NCBI RefSeq assembly: GCF_030466625.1
Contig: NZ_JADEVT010000008.1
Coordinates: 98,037-162,036, forward strand
DNA: 64,000 bases
Direction of reading: 5' to 3'
Source of the DNA: Nocardioides sp. ChNu-153
Lineage (GTDB): Bacteria; Actinomycetota; Actinomycetes; Propionibacteriales; Nocardioidaceae
Shown here: positions 33,055 through 42,017 of the stretch, in pieces
Layout: each line of letters opens with the position of its first letter
Numbering within the stretch: the first letter of the stretch is position 1
Program-made: the position numbers and the translations under genes
Notes under the pieces: generated by a model
The model's database searches: none
Seen by the model: the letters and a program-made list of their open reading frames with translations, nothing else
What the model was told of the DNA's origin: nothing

Positions 33055-33635
33055 GTGGACGACCTCGACGCACTGCGCGACCGCCTGGTCACGAGCATCG
33101 TCGCGACCCTCGGACCGCTGCTCGCGCCGTACGACGGCGAGCGGGTCTACGCGGTCGCGCTGCTGACCGACTCCGACGTGTCGACGGTCGGTCTGGCCGC
33201 GCACGGCGAGGGGGCCCTGGCGCGGCTGGTAGCGGCGCAGTCCGCGGCCGACCGGGATGACGAGGGCATGCGCGCCCACCTGCGCTGGTGGCCGACGAGT
33301 GGGGCGAGGGCGACCTGGGCGTGGTCCCCGAGGTCGGCGCGGAGCCCCTGGTGCGCGTGAGCGATGCCCTCGCCCACGCCCACGACGCCGCTCTGGACGC
33401 CGCCCCGGACGCCGGGCAGTGGCGCCGGGTCGGCCGAGCGTTGCTGGTCGACGCGCTGGGCGACGCACGGGTGCGCGCGCGCCTGGCGGAGGTCGCGCCG
33501 GGCAGCCACCCGGTGCTGTTCGTGACGGACACCGACGGCGCCATGGCCCCCACCGTCGCGAGCATCGACGCGCTCAACCGCGACCACCCGGACCCTGACC
33601 TCGTGGCGGCGGCGCGGGCCCACCTCGGCGCCTGA
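33055..33635 (+). pseudogene. DUF4303-like protein gene with a one-base frameshift
   Basis: The first frame from GTG 33055 reads DDLDALRDRLVTSIVATLGP, then ERVYAVALLTDSDVSTVGLA up to HLRWWP; it then runs on as unrelated residues to a stop at 33360. A second frame, entered at about 33288, carries on with DEWGEGDLGVVPE and a normal C-terminal half to 33635. Adding one base in CCGAC (33292-33296) restores RWWPDEWGEG, the expected R-W-x-P-x-E-W block of the family. TACGCT (33043-33048) just before GTG suggests a leaderless transcript. Either a recent mutation or a sequencing error; nothing suggests programmed slippage. Confidence 0.65.
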
Positions 33636-33645
33636 CGCGTCAGGC
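33630..33645. terminator. Perfect 16-bp palindrome at convergent gene ends
   Basis: GCCTGACGCGTCAGGC includes the stop of the DUF4303-like gene. A 17-bp direct repeat (AGCCGGGTGGGCGGACC) follows at about 33653-33686. Together they separate two convergent genes and probably act as terminator; no T-tract is present. Confidence 0.45.
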
Positions 33646-33692
33646 AGGGGTCAGCCGGGTGGGCGGACCAGCCGGGTGGGCGGACCCGCCGG

Positions 33693-34280
33693 TCAGCCGA
33701 TCTGGATGGTGACCTCGTTCGACGCCAGCCCCGTGCTGTCGTCGACGGCGCGGATGCGGTTCTCGCCCGGCCGGCCCAGCGCGATGTAGGTGGAGTACAG
33801 CCCGCCGGAGACCGAGGTGTTGGCGGCGATGTCGTTCCAGCTGCCGTCGGTGAAGCGCTGGATGGTGAGGATCGCGCCGTCGCCGCCGGTGTAGACCCCG
33901 GAGATGTCGATGCGGTCCATGACGCCCGCGCTCGTGGTGCTCGCCTGCAGCGTGATCTCGGGCGCGGCCGCCGCGGTCGTGGTGGTGGTCGTCGCCGCCG
34001 GCTCGGGCTCCTCGGACTCCTCCGCGTCCTCGGAGCCCCCCTCGCCCTCGGGGGTCAGCGTGATGAGCGGCCCCGTGGGCGAGTCAGTGAGGCTCACCTC
34101 GGGCAGCACGAGGGTCGGCTCCGCGGCCTCGCCCCCACCGCCGCCGCCACCCCCGGAGAGACCGAGCACGCGCACGCCGCCGAGGGCCACGAGCCCCACG
34201 ATCAGGCCGACGACGAGGCCCACCCCCACGAGGGCGATGACGCCCACGAGCACGGGCCGGTCGTCGTTCTCGTCCACCAC
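33693..34280 (-). CDS. Membrane-anchored secreted protein with C-terminal Ig-like domain, 195 aa
   Basis: One N-terminal membrane segment (VGVIALVGVGLVVGLIVGLV) follows a short acidic cytoplasmic head. Then come a poly-Gly stretch, an acidic Pro/Thr linker (EDAEESEEPEPAATTTTTT), and about 85 aa of beta-type sequence (ITLQASTTSAGVMDRIDISG ... SNEVTIQIG) like a bacterial Ig or CARDB-type domain. The topology places this domain outside the cell on a flexible stalk. No enzyme motif is present. The start is one of two adjacent GTG codons. Confidence 0.65.
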   Translation of the reverse strand: MVDENDDRPVLVGVIALVGVGLVVGLIVGLVALGGVRVLGLSGGGGGGGGEAAEPTLVLPEVSLTDSPTGPLITLTPEGEGGSEDAEESEEPEPAATTTTTTAAAAPEITLQASTTSAGVMDRIDISGVYTGGDGAILTIQRFTDGSWNDIAANTSVSGGLYSTYIALGRPGENRIRAVDDSTGLASNEVTIQIG

Positions 34281-34401
34281 CGCGGTGACTCCCTCGGTCT
34301 CGTCCCTGCCCGCGCACCGCGGGCCGTTGGTCGGCCATTCTCGTCGCGGGTGTCAAGCCGACCAAACGGGCGACCGGGCGCCGCGGTCCTCACGGCACGG
34401 C

Positions 34402-35274
34402 TCACGGCACGGTGACGACCTCCCAGACCGGTGCGGCACCCGTCTTCTCGTCCCCGCAGCTCTGCCGGCGCGCGGCGCCCGGGTGCGACGTGACGCGGCA
34501 GCGCACGAGCTCCTCGGTCCCGTCGCCGCCCGTCACGGCGAGCACGACCTCGTCGCCCCCGGTCGCGAGCACCCGCACCGCGTCGAGCGCGGTCAGCCCC
34601 GTCGTCGCCCGCACGTGCAGCTCCGCCGCCTGGGCCGCCGCGGGCAGGCCGGCCGCGCCCCGCGCCACCCCGAGCGGCACCTGCCCGTCGGCCAGCGCGG
34701 CACACGCCTCGACCGCTCCGTCCGGGTCGAGCCGGCCCAGCGCCACCCCCGAAGGCAGGGCCAGCAGCGTGGCGGAGAACCGGTGCCCGCCCAGGTGGGT
34801 GGTCTCCCAGGTCGCCCCGGGCCACCGCTCCGCGAGCGCCTGCGCCACCGGACGGCCGAGCTCGGCGCAGCACAGGTCGCGCCGGCCGTTGGTGCACACC
34901 AGCCAGAGCGGGTCGGGGTACGGCGTCGCTCCCGGCAGCGCGCCCCGTGCGACGTCGTCGGCGGTCGTGCCCAGCAGGGCGGCGAGGTCGGGCAGCAGGG
35001 CCGCGGTGACGGCGTACCCTGCACCCTCGCGGCGGGCGGCGAACACGTGCCGCGGGCCGTCCGGCCGCCGTCCGGGCCGGCGCACCAGCTGCACCCGCAC
35101 GCCCCGCAGCCCGCCGAGGTGGGCCGCCACCTCGGGCGGGAGGTCGCTCTCCCGCAGCGCCTTGCGGCCCCACGGGCCGGGCTGCTCGACGAGCAACCAC
35201 GTGTCGTCGGTCGGCGCGGTGCCCGCGAGGGGCTCGCCGTCGGCCGCGCTGGCGGCGGCGCAGCGGAACGTCAC
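34402..35274 (-). CDS. Sucrase/ferredoxin-like family protein, 290 aa
   Basis: The protein shows the thioredoxin-like ferredoxin pattern of this family: [17 protein letters not shown] near the start, [15 protein letters not shown], then [20 protein letters not shown] (two to three cysteines for a 2Fe-2S cluster) and [16 protein letters not shown]. It probably binds an iron-sulfur cluster; the physiological role in actinobacteria is not known. GTG 35274 overlaps the stop of the LuxR regulator (GTGA), so both are cotranslated. Confidence 0.82.
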   Translation of the reverse strand: MTFRCAAASAADGEPLAGTAPTDDTWLLVEQPGPWGRKALRESDLPPEVAAHLGGLRGVRVQLVRRPGRRPDGPRHVFAARREGAGYAVTAALLPDLAALLGTTADDVARGALPGATPYPDPLWLVCTNGRRDLCCAELGRPVAQALAERWPGATWETTHLGGHRFSATLLALPSGVALGRLDPDGAVEACAALADGQVPLGVARGAAGLPAAAQAAELHVRATTGLTALDAVRVLATGGDEVVLAVTGGDGTEELVRCRVTSHPGAARRQSCGDEKTGAAPVWEVVTVP

Positions 35275-38200
35275 AGCAGTCCCTTCCGTCGGGCCAGCGC
35301 CGCCGCCTCCGTGCGCCCGGACGCGCCGAGCTTGGCGAGGATGTTCGAGACGTGCACCGAGACCGTCTTGACGCTGATGAACAGCTGGCGGGCGATCTCC
35401 CCGTTGCTGCGGCCCTGGGCGACCAGGCCGAGGATCTCCCGCTCGCGGGAGGTCAGCGGCTCGTCCGTGCGGTCGGGCCTCGCGGCGCCCCCGCGCCCCG
35501 ACGCGCCCGACCCGGCCGCTCGGCGCCCCAGCACGGGTGCCAGCTCGGCGCGCAGCGGCGCCAGGCCGAGGCGCTGGGCGGTGCGGTCGGCGGCCGCCGC
35601 CACCTCGCGGGCGGCCGCGGCGTCCCCGGTGGCCCGCAGCACGACGGCGAGCCGGGCCCGCACCTGCGCGAGCAGCGAGGAGTTGCGCGCCGCCTCGGTG
35701 GTCTCCTCCGCGCGCCGCCACGCGGCGACGAGCTCGTCCGGGGCGGGCGGGTCGAGGTCGGCCGCCCAGCGCCACCGCAGCCACTCCGCACCCAGCCGGG
35801 CCGCCCACGCCTCCCCCTCGGGGCCGAAGCCCGTGCCCGACTCGCGCACGTCGGCCAGCACCCGGCGCCCGTCGTCGAGCAGCCGCTCGGCCTGCGGTGC
35901 CAGCCGGCCGCGCTCGTCCTCCGTCAGGCCCACCCCGTCGCGGCCCAGCGCCGCGGAGGCGAGCACGCCGAGCGCCGTGGCGGCCAGCCGCAGCCGGGCC
36001 GGGAAGTGCTCGCGCCAGGTGACCGTCACGCAGGCGACGAGCGCGTCGTACACCTCGAGGGCGGCCGCGGCGTCCCGCTCGTGCTCGGCGACGGTGAGCT
36101 CCGCGGTCGCCGCGCTCACCGCGAGCAGGCCCTCCTCCCGCCAGCGCTCGCGCAGGGACCGGGCGCGGGCGAGGGCGTCGGCCTCGCCGCGGGCGGCCGC
36201 GACGCGCACCGCCAGGGCGAGCAGCCACGCCTCGCTCAGGGCGGGCGGCGTCTGCCCGGCGACGTCGGTCAGCTCGAGCACGCTGTCCCAGTCGCCCTGG
36301 TCGAAGGCGACCGACGCGAGGTGGAAGCGGCAGTCGAAGGCGTAGGGCGCCCACGGCGTGCCGGCCGCGGCCCCCCGTCGTACGCCGCGGGCGAACGCGT
36401 CGGCGGCCAGCTGGTGCTCGGCGCGGTCCTGGTGGAGGCGCCCGAGGAAGAAGAGGGCCCGCAGCTCGGCGTCCACTGCGCGCGCGGCGCGAGCCCGGCG
36501 CACCACGGTCTCCATCGAGGCCCGGACCTCGTCGACCGGCCCGTCGCGCTCCAGGCCCACCAGCGTGGCCAGCGAGTCGCTGGCCAGGCGCGGGAGGTCG
36601 TGGCGCTCGGCCAGGCCCAGCGCCTCGAGGGCCACGCGGCGCGCGTCGTCGGGCTCGCCCCACGCGGTGAGCGCCCGGGCGTGGAAGCCCAGCGCCCGCG
36701 CCCGCACCGCGACGGGCGCGTCGACGGTCAGCTCGACGGCCTCGCGGGTGTAGCCGAGCACGTCCTCGGTCGTGTCGGCCATGCCGAGCGCGGTCGCGAA
36801 GGCCGTCAGCACCTCGCCGCGCACCGCGTCGGGCACGTCGGCCGGCAGGGTCTCCAGCTGCTCGCGGGCCACCGCGGTGGCGCGGGCGACGTGGCCGGCG
36901 GCGACGAGCGCGGCGACCGCCCGCGTCACGAGGTCCGCGAGCTCCGTGGCCGCCACGACGACGCCCGGCGCGCCGAGCATCTCGAGCGCGTGCTGGTAGT
37001 GCTGCGCGGCCTCGTCGGGCGCGCCGACCCGCATCGCGTCGCCCCCGGCCTCGACGCTGGCACGCACCGCGGTCGTCGGGTCCTGGCCCAGCCGGGCGTG
37101 CCGGGCCAGCTCGGCGGCCGTGCCGGCGGCCCGCCCGTCGGCGATGGCCTCGGCGTACGCCGCGTGGAGGCGCACCCGCTCGCCGGGCAGGAGGTCGTCG
37201 TACACGGCCTCGCCCAGCAGCGCGTGCCGGAAGACGTAGGAGCCGTCGCTGCGCGGCTCGAGCACGTTCATCTCCACCGCGTGCCGCAGGGCGGCGTCGA
37301 GCCGCTCGGGCGCGAGCCCCGAGGCGACGGCCAGCAGCTCGTGGCTGACGCGGCGCCCCGACACCGACGCGACCCGCACGACGCGCGTCGCGTCGTCGTC
37401 GAGGCGGTCGAGGCGCACGAGGAGCAGGTCGGCCAGGTCGTCCGGCAGGCCGTCCCCGCCGGCGGCGACGACCAGCTCCTCGGCGAAGAACGCGTTGCCG
37501 TCGGCGCGGTCGACGATCGCCGCGATCTCGGCCTCGCTCAGCCGCCCCGCGGGCCGCGAGCGCTGGCGGGCCAGGCCGCGCACGAGGCGGCGCACGTCCG
37601 GCGGCGGCAGCGGGTCGACCTGCAGGCGGCGCACGTCGGGCAGCCGGGCCCACTCCGCGACCTGGCGACGCAGCGGGTGCCGGCGGTGCAGGTCGTCGGA
37701 GCGGTAGGACACGACGACCGCCACCCGCGCCCCGAAGGGCCGGGTGAAGAGGAAGGAGAGGAGGTCGCGGGTCGCCTGGTCCGCCCAGTGGGCGTCCTCG
37801 ACCACGACCAGGTACGGCGCGGGCGCGGCCGCCGCCTCGAGCAGCGCGTGCACCGCGGGCAGCAGGTCGCCGCGGGCGAGGCTCGTCGCGTCGTCGGTCT
37901 CGCCGGTGCGCATGCGGCGGCCGGGCTGCAGCCGGGCCAGCGCCGGGTGGGTCTCGACGACGGCGGCGACGACCTCGGGGAGGTCGCGCTCGAGCCGGCC
38001 GAGGATCTCGGAGAACGGCAGGTAGGGCAGCGCCGAGTCGGCGAAGTCGAGGCAGTGACCGGCGTCGACGCGCCAGCCGTCCGCGACGGCCCGGTCGCGC
38101 AGCTCCCGCAGCAGCCGGGTCTTGCCGACACCCGCGTCACCGGCGACGAGCACCGAGGGCGGCAGGTCGTCGGGCGCCGCGTCGCCGGGCGCTGCGGCGA

Positions 38201-38303
38201 CGTCCGGACCGGCAGCGCCGATGCCCAGCCAGGCGCCGAGCTGGTCCAGCTCGGCGCCCCGTCCGACCAGCGCCGAGCCACGGGAGACCACCACGGGTCC
38301 CAT
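35271..38303 (-). CDS. LuxR-family ATPase regulator (LAL type), 1010 aa
   Basis: A large regulator with an N-terminal AAA/NTPase domain ([13 protein letters not shown]; Walker [14 protein letters not shown]; Walker [13 protein letters not shown]), a long middle of TPR-like helical repeats rich in Ala/Leu/Arg, and a C-terminal LuxR HTH ([20 protein letters not shown], then [20 protein letters not shown]). This is the LAL/MalT-like plan. ATG 38303 is the first start that gives the family N-terminus; upstream sequence in frame is proline/arginine-rich and not credible. It likely controls the coupled sucrase/ferredoxin gene or others; the ligand is unknown. Confidence 0.88.
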   Translation of the reverse strand: MGPVVVSRGSALVGRGAELDQLGAWLGIGAAGPDVAAAPGDAAPDDLPPSVLVAGDAGVGKTRLLRELRDRAVADGWRVDAGHCLDFADSALPYLPFSEILGRLERDLPEVVAAVVETHPALARLQPGRRMRTGETDDATSLARGDLLPAVHALLEAAAAPAPYLVVVEDAHWADQATRDLLSFLFTRPFGARVAVVVSYRSDDLHRRHPLRRQVAEWARLPDVRRLQVDPLPPPDVRRLVRGLARQRSRPAGRLSEAEIAAIVDRADGNAFFAEELVVAAGGDGLPDDLADLLLVRLDRLDDDATRVVRVASVSGRRVSHELLAVASGLAPERLDAALRHAVEMNVLEPRSDGSYVFRHALLGEAVYDDLLPGERVRLHAAYAEAIADGRAAGTAAELARHARLGQDPTTAVRASVEAGGDAMRVGAPDEAAQHYQHALEMLGAPGVVVAATELADLVTRAVAALVAAGHVARATAVAREQLETLPADVPDAVRGEVLTAFATALGMADTTEDVLGYTREAVELTVDAPVAVRARALGFHARALTAWGEPDDARRVALEALGLAERHDLPRLASDSLATLVGLERDGPVDEVRASMETVVRRARAARAVDAELRALFFLGRLHQDRAEHQLAADAFARGVRRGAAAGTPWAPYAFDCRFHLASVAFDQGDWDSVLELTDVAGQTPPALSEAWLLALAVRVAAARGEADALARARSLRERWREEGLLAVSAATAELTVAEHERDAAAALEVYDALVACVTVTWREHFPARLRLAATALGVLASAALGRDGVGLTEDERGRLAPQAERLLDDGRRVLADVRESGTGFGPEGEAWAARLGAEWLRWRWAADLDPPAPDELVAAWRRAEETTEAARNSSLLAQVRARLAVVLRATGDAAAAREVAAAADRTAQRLGLAPLRAELAPVLGRRAAGSGASGRGGAARPDRTDEPLTSREREILGLVAQGRSNGEIARQLFISVKTVSVHVSNILAKLGASGRTEAAALARRKGLL

Positions 38304-38377
38304 GATCACCGACGACGGCGCCGGGCGCCGCGTCCGGTCGGGCGGGCGCTGGGACGGGCGGTCGGGCGGGGAGGGGT

Positions 38378-38500
38378 TCAGCGGTAGCGGCGGCGACGAC
38401 GCTCGGCGTCGGGGCGGGTGTCGCGGCGGGGGAGGAAGCGGCGTACCTCCTCGGCGCGGTGGCGGGCCTCGGCGACGAGGTAGTCGGGGGTGGCGAACAC
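38378..38500 (-). CDS. Small basic protein, 40 aa
   Basis: A GTG start at 38500 follows a strong GCAGGAGG ribosome site. The product begins [20 protein letters not shown] and ends in a basic, disordered tail (ERRRRRYR). It lies in the gap before the LuxR regulator on the same strand. The strong ribosome site and clean amphipathic helix favour a real gene, but no family is recognised. Confidence 0.5.
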   Translation of the reverse strand: MFATPDYLVAEARHRAEEVRRFLPRRDTRPDAERRRRRYR

Positions 38501-38698
38501 GGGGGCCTCCTGCGGGGGCGGGGTCGGTGCGGGTCGGTCGGCTCCCGGCGGGAGCCTGCGCAGCAGGCTCCCGGTCTGAGGTAGCCCCGCACATCGGGCG
38601 CGATCCCTAGTCCTCGTCCCGACTCCCCCGCCCACCTCAGGCGAGGTGACCCGGGCCACGCCCGGCCGGCCCGTCGCCGGCCCTGGGACACTGCGGCC

Positions 38699-39313
38699 AT
38701 GGAGTTCTCCGAGGTGGTCCGCCGACGCCGGATGGTGCGCCGCTACGCCGACCGGCCCGTCGACCCCGCACTCGTCGACAAGGTGCTCGAGCACGCCACC
38801 CGGGCGCCGAGCGCCGGGTTCAGCCAGGGCTGGGCGTTCCTGCGCCTCGACACCCCGGTCGACGTCGCCCGCTTCTGGGAGGTCACCTCACCGGAGCACG
38901 CCGACCCCGAGGGCCGCTGGCTCTCGGGGATGCGCACCGCGCCGGTCGTCCTCGTGCCGCTGACGTCGAAGGACGCCTACCTCGACCGCTACGCCGCGCC
39001 CGACAAGGGCTGGACCGACCGCGACGAGGCCCGCTGGCCGGTCCCCTACTGGTACGTCGACGCGGGCATGGCCACGCTGCTCGCGCTCCAGACGGTCGTC
39101 GACGAGGGACTGGGTGCCTGCTTCTTCGGCATCACGCCCGAACGCGTCGGCGACTTCCGCGAGGCGTTCGGCGTGCCCGCGTCGTACCAGCCGGTGGGGG
39201 CGCTGACCATCGGCCACCGGCACCCCGAGGACACGGGGTCCTCGGGGTCGCCCGCCCGGCGGGAGCGCAAGCCGGTCGCCGACGTGGTGCACCGGGGGTA
39301 CTGGGGCTCCTGA
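38699..39313 (+). CDS. Nitroreductase family flavoprotein, 204 aa
   Basis: The nitroreductase fold is shown by the N-terminal VVRRRRMVRRYADRPVDPAL (flavin phosphate-binding arginines), the ATRAPSAGFSQGWAF segment, and the C-terminal GLGACFFGITPERV with an Ala-Cys-x-Phe stretch. It should be a homodimeric FMN enzyme that uses NAD(P)H. The substrate is unknown. It lies just outside the lanthipeptide genes, transcribed toward them and separated by a terminator, so it is probably not part of that cluster. Confidence 0.82.
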   Translation: MEFSEVVRRRRMVRRYADRPVDPALVDKVLEHATRAPSAGFSQGWAFLRLDTPVDVARFWEVTSPEHADPEGRWLSGMRTAPVVLVPLTSKDAYLDRYAAPDKGWTDRDEARWPVPYWYVDAGMATLLALQTVVDEGLGACFFGITPERVGDFREAFGVPASYQPVGALTIGHRHPEDTGSSGSPARRERKPVADVVHRGYWGS

Positions 39314-39316
39314 GCC

Positions 39317-39339
39317 CCGGCCCGTCGGTCGCGGGCCGG
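39317..39339. terminator. Bidirectional hairpin at the edge of the lanthipeptide region
   Basis: CCGGCCCG / CGGGCCGG arms around a 7-nt loop lie between the convergent nitroreductase gene and the 131-aa membrane-protein gene. This marks the left boundary of the lanthipeptide island. Confidence 0.6.
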
Positions 39340-39340
39340 T

Positions 39341-39736
39341 TCAGGCGTCGACCGCGCGCGCGATCGCGTAGGTCATCGCGATCGCGACGAGCGCGGGCAC
39401 GGCGACGAGCAGCGGCGCCTCGGCGGCCGCGATGCCGAACCCGATGCTGAGCAGCAGGAGGGCGCCGACGATGCCGGCCCCGACGAGCAGACCGCGCGTG
39501 GCCCGGCCGACGCTGCCGCCGCCCCCGGGACGACGCTGCAGGAGCACGGCCACCGCGACGCCGGCGACGAGGCCGACGACGCCGACCGACGACGCGGTCG
39601 CGTCGGGCAGCGCGGGGACGGAGACGAGGGCGCCGACCACGAGCGCCAGGACGAGGTGGAGGCCCCGTCGCCCGGCGCCACCGGAGGTGCCCACCTGGCC
39701 GCCCACGCGGCCGTCGAGGGTGCTGGAGCTGTTCAC
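39341..39736 (-). CDS. Four-pass membrane protein, 131 aa, last gene of the cyclase-less lanthipeptide operon
   Basis: After a Ser/Gly-rich head, four hydrophobic segments can be read (LVLALVVGALVSVPAL; VGVVGLVAGVAVAVLL; LLVGAGIVGALLLLSIGFGI; PLLVAVPALVAIAMTYAIA). GTG 39736 overlaps the stop of the dehydratase gene (GTGA) and has AGAGGAG upstream. Its position suggests immunity or export for the 69-aa peptide, as small membrane proteins often do in lantibiotic clusters. That is inference; no family is recognised. Confidence 0.65.
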   Translation of the reverse strand: MNSSSTLDGRVGGQVGTSGGAGRRGLHLVLALVVGALVSVPALPDATASSVGVVGLVAGVAVAVLLQRRPGGGGSVGRATRGLLVGAGIVGALLLLSIGFGIAAAEAPLLVAVPALVAIAMTYAIARAVDA

Positions 39737-41493
39737 TGGACTTCTCCTCTTCTGGGTTGGTCCCCCGCTCCCACGAGCCGGTCCGACGCGGCGGGGGTGC
39801 CGCCGGACCAGTGGGCCGTGCAGGCCCGGAGCGTCTCGGTCTGGGCGGCGACGTGCGCCTCGTCGAGGCCGCCGAGCAGGGCCAGCACGTCGTCGTACGG
39901 CGTCGCCACCGCCCGCGCGCCCGTGTCGCGTCCGCGGGCGTCGCGCACCCGGCGGTCGTGCAGGTCGAGCACGAAGGCCGGCACCTCGCCGCCGGTGAGC
40001 TGGCGGACCTCGGAGGCCAGCAGCTCGGGGCCGGTCGCGGGCGCCAGCACGGCCAGGCGCGCCAGCACGCGGCGGCGGTCGGCCTCGGCGGCGAACCGCG
40101 GGTGCGTGGCCATGCGGAGCAGCTGCGCGTAGCTCATCGTCGGGCGGTGCACGTAGCGGCAGCGTCCCCGGGCGAAGTCGGAGCCCAGCCGCGCCACGAC
40201 CGCGGCGCGGTGCTCGCGCGCGAAGGTGAGGCAGCGGACGAAGGCGTCGACGAGGGCGTCGGCGTCGGCCGCCGTGCGGGGGCCGCCGCCGGGCACCGTC
40301 TCGGGGTCGTCGACCACCACCGGCCCCATCTCCAGACGCAGGTCGTCGCGGCCCGCGCCGCGCACGTGCCAGGCCCGGAAGGGCGAGGTGGAGCCGCGGC
40401 GGTAGTCGAGGGCACCGAAGTCGAAGTCGCTGCCCGGGAAGGCCACGCGCAGCAGGCCGGTGGCGGTCACGTCGAGGACGTCGGGGCGGGCGCCGTCGCC
40501 GAGCCGCGGGGTGAAGAGCGCCTCGGCGTCGACCACGACCGGACGTCCCTGCGGGTCGGCGAGCAGGTTCTCGTAGTGCACGTCGGTGCCGCGCAGGAGG
40601 TGGAGCGCGGCGAGGTGGACGCCGACCATGGCGTGGAAGTCGGGGTGGGGCGCGGCGCCGGGCGCGACGTGCTCCATCCAGCCCGTCCGTGCGCCGCGGT
40701 GGAAGGCGGGCCGCGGCAGCTCGAGGCCGGTGGCGCTGCGTCCCAGCCAGGCCGCGAACGCGGCGTACCCCGCCTCGAGGTCCACCGGTCGCGGCTTCAC
40801 CACCAGGCGTCGACCGCCGGCGGTGGTGAGGACGAGGACGGTGCGGCCCCCGCCGTGGGCGTCGCCGCCGGGGTCGATGGCCACGACGCGGTCGTCGGGG
40901 TCCAGCGCGAGGGACGCGCACACGGCGGTCCAGGCGTCCTCGGTCTCCTCGAGGGCGGCGCACAGCGCGTCGAGCCGCTGGGCGGCCAGGCCGCGGGCCC
41001 GCGGCAGCAGGTCGGGGTGGCGGGCGTCGACGCGCGCGCGGCCGGCCGGGGACAGCAGGTGGGCCAGGAACGCGGCGTACCGGTCCTCCGGCGTCGCGCC
41101 GGGCAGGCGACGGGCGGCGCCGTCCTCGGCCAGGAGGGCCACCAGCGGGCGCACGACCTGCTCGGCGACCGCGGACCGGGCCACCCCGGCCGCGGTGGCG
41201 ACGACGCGCTCGCGGTCGGCCACGACCGTCAGCGCGTCCAGGCGCTCGGCCGCCCGCGCCACCAGCGGGGCGGCGACGGCCGCGACGAAGGCCCCGAGCA
41301 CGCCGTCGTCGGGGGTGGAGCACCGGTCCGGGGTCTCCCGAGACCCGACCCCGGACCGGTCGCCGGGTGCCCCGGACCCCGGGTCCGGGGGCAGGTCGGA
41401 GGGCAGCGCGTCGGCCCACGCCAGCAGGTCGGCGACCGCCTGCTCGTCGCCGAGCTCGGGGAGCACGCGCGTCCACGTCGCCAGGTCGTCCAC
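39733..41493 (-). CDS. LanM-type dehydratase lacking the LanC cyclase domain, 586 aa
   Basis: The protein corresponds only to the DUF4135 dehydratase half of class II lanthipeptide synthetases (normally 900-1100 aa). Kinase-like catalytic blocks are intact: GDAHGGGR, RLVVKPRPVD (Lys), TDVHYENLLA (D-x-H-x2-N), VVVDAEALF (Asp), and YVHRPTMSYAQLLRMATHP (Arg and Thr of phosphate elimination). No C-x-G/C-H-G zinc site follows; it ends shortly after. It should phosphorylate and eliminate Ser/Thr, probably in the 69-aa peptide encoded just upstream. GTG 41493 has GAGGGAGGGGAG before it. Confidence 0.8.
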   Translation of the reverse strand: MDDLATWTRVLPELGDEQAVADLLAWADALPSDLPPDPGSGAPGDRSGVGSRETPDRCSTPDDGVLGAFVAAVAAPLVARAAERLDALTVVADRERVVATAAGVARSAVAEQVVRPLVALLAEDGAARRLPGATPEDRYAAFLAHLLSPAGRARVDARHPDLLPRARGLAAQRLDALCAALEETEDAWTAVCASLALDPDDRVVAIDPGGDAHGGGRTVLVLTTAGGRRLVVKPRPVDLEAGYAAFAAWLGRSATGLELPRPAFHRGARTGWMEHVAPGAAPHPDFHAMVGVHLAALHLLRGTDVHYENLLADPQGRPVVVDAEALFTPRLGDGARPDVLDVTATGLLRVAFPGSDFDFGALDYRRGSTSPFRAWHVRGAGRDDLRLEMGPVVVDDPETVPGGGPRTAADADALVDAFVRCLTFAREHRAAVVARLGSDFARGRCRYVHRPTMSYAQLLRMATHPRFAAEADRRRVLARLAVLAPATGPELLASEVRQLTGGEVPAFVLDLHDRRVRDARGRDTGARAVATPYDDVLALLGGLDEAHVAAQTETLRACTAHWSGGTPAASDRLVGAGDQPRRGEVQ

Positions 41494-41558
41494 CGCGCTC
41501 CCCTCCCTCCTCGTCGATCTGTGCTGCGGTCGTCCGCGGTCCCCCCGCGCCCGCGGCC

Positions 41559-41768
41559 TCAGAGCCGGGGCAGCAGGACCGTGTCGTGCTTCGAGGTGAG
41601 GCAGTGCACCGTCGAGATGCTCGGCATCGTGCCGAGGCTCGCGAGCTGCTCGCCGACGGCCTGCTCGAACAGCTCGTCCTCGATGCTGCCGACGACGTCC
41701 TCCAGCGGGTCGCGGACGACGTCCTCGGACGGACGGGCGGTCGGGGTCTGCTGCAGCGCGCTGGTCAT
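41559..41768 (-). CDS. Candidate lanthipeptide precursor with a single cysteine, 69 aa
   Basis: The N-terminal ~45 aa look like a class II leader: acidic and helical (DVVRDPLEDVVGSIEDELFE, then QAVGEQLASLG). The C-terminal part (MPSISTVHCLTSKHDTVLLPRL region) has two Ser, one Thr, one Cys, then Thr, Ser and Thr. A GGAGGGAC ribosome site precedes ATG 41768. It is the first gene of the - strand operon with the cyclase-less dehydratase. No GG cleavage site is visible; the leader/core border is uncertain. It does not resemble the two precursors on the + strand. Confidence 0.7.
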   Translation of the reverse strand: MTSALQQTPTARPSEDVVRDPLEDVVGSIEDELFEQAVGEQLASLGTMPSISTVHCLTSKHDTVLLPRL

Positions 41769-41824
41769 CGTTCGTCCCTCCGGTGGTGCGGACCGTCCCG
41801 GTGACGGCCCGAGCTCGTCCCTCG

Positions 41825-41857
41825 ACGGTAGGGGCGCGGCGCCCCCGCGGGCATCGG
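41825..41857 (-). promoter_or_regulatory. Promoter element C before the 69-aa precursor
   Basis: On the - strand CCGATG (41857-41852) is followed 27 nt after its first base by TACCGT (41830-41825), a plausible -10. The same layout is seen at 44076-44108 and 44980-45012. A perfect 18-bp palindrome CTCCCCCGCGCGGGGGAG lies further upstream at 41887-41904, and a one-mismatch copy lies at 44900-44917 upstream of the alpha-peptide gene. Confidence 0.5.
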
Positions 41858-42017
41858 TCGCCGGGGGGATCCGCCGGCGCCGGGATCTCCCCCGCGCGGG
41901 GGAGGCGCGGACCTGCGAGGACGGGTACGACGAGACTGTTTTCGACCCCCCGGGGCGGGGAAGGGAGTCCGCCGGCCCACCCGACGGGGGCCGGGACCGA
42001 CGGGGAGGGGGACCGGG

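Noticed and set aside
33055..33635. Programmed frameshift in the DUF4303-like gene
   Set aside because: No slippery heptamer or downstream structure is seen at the junction; a simple deletion or sequencing error explains it better.
35271..38594. A 1107-aa form of the LuxR regulator
   Set aside because: The additional N-terminal 97 residues are Pro/Arg-rich low-complexity sequence that overlaps the small 40-aa gene; the family N-terminus begins at 38303.
38699..39313. Nitroreductase as a tailoring enzyme of the lanthipeptide cluster
   Set aside because: It is convergent to the cluster, separated by a terminator hairpin, and lacks the shared promoter element. Some LanJ-B reductases are flavoproteins, so the idea is not impossible, but the LLM reductase in the LtnJ position is the better candidate.
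39733..41493. The cyclase-less LanM as a pseudogene remnant
   Set aside because: The catalytic residues are all kept, the ribosome site is good, and the stop is precisely coupled by GTGA to the next gene; no LanC sequence debris follows.
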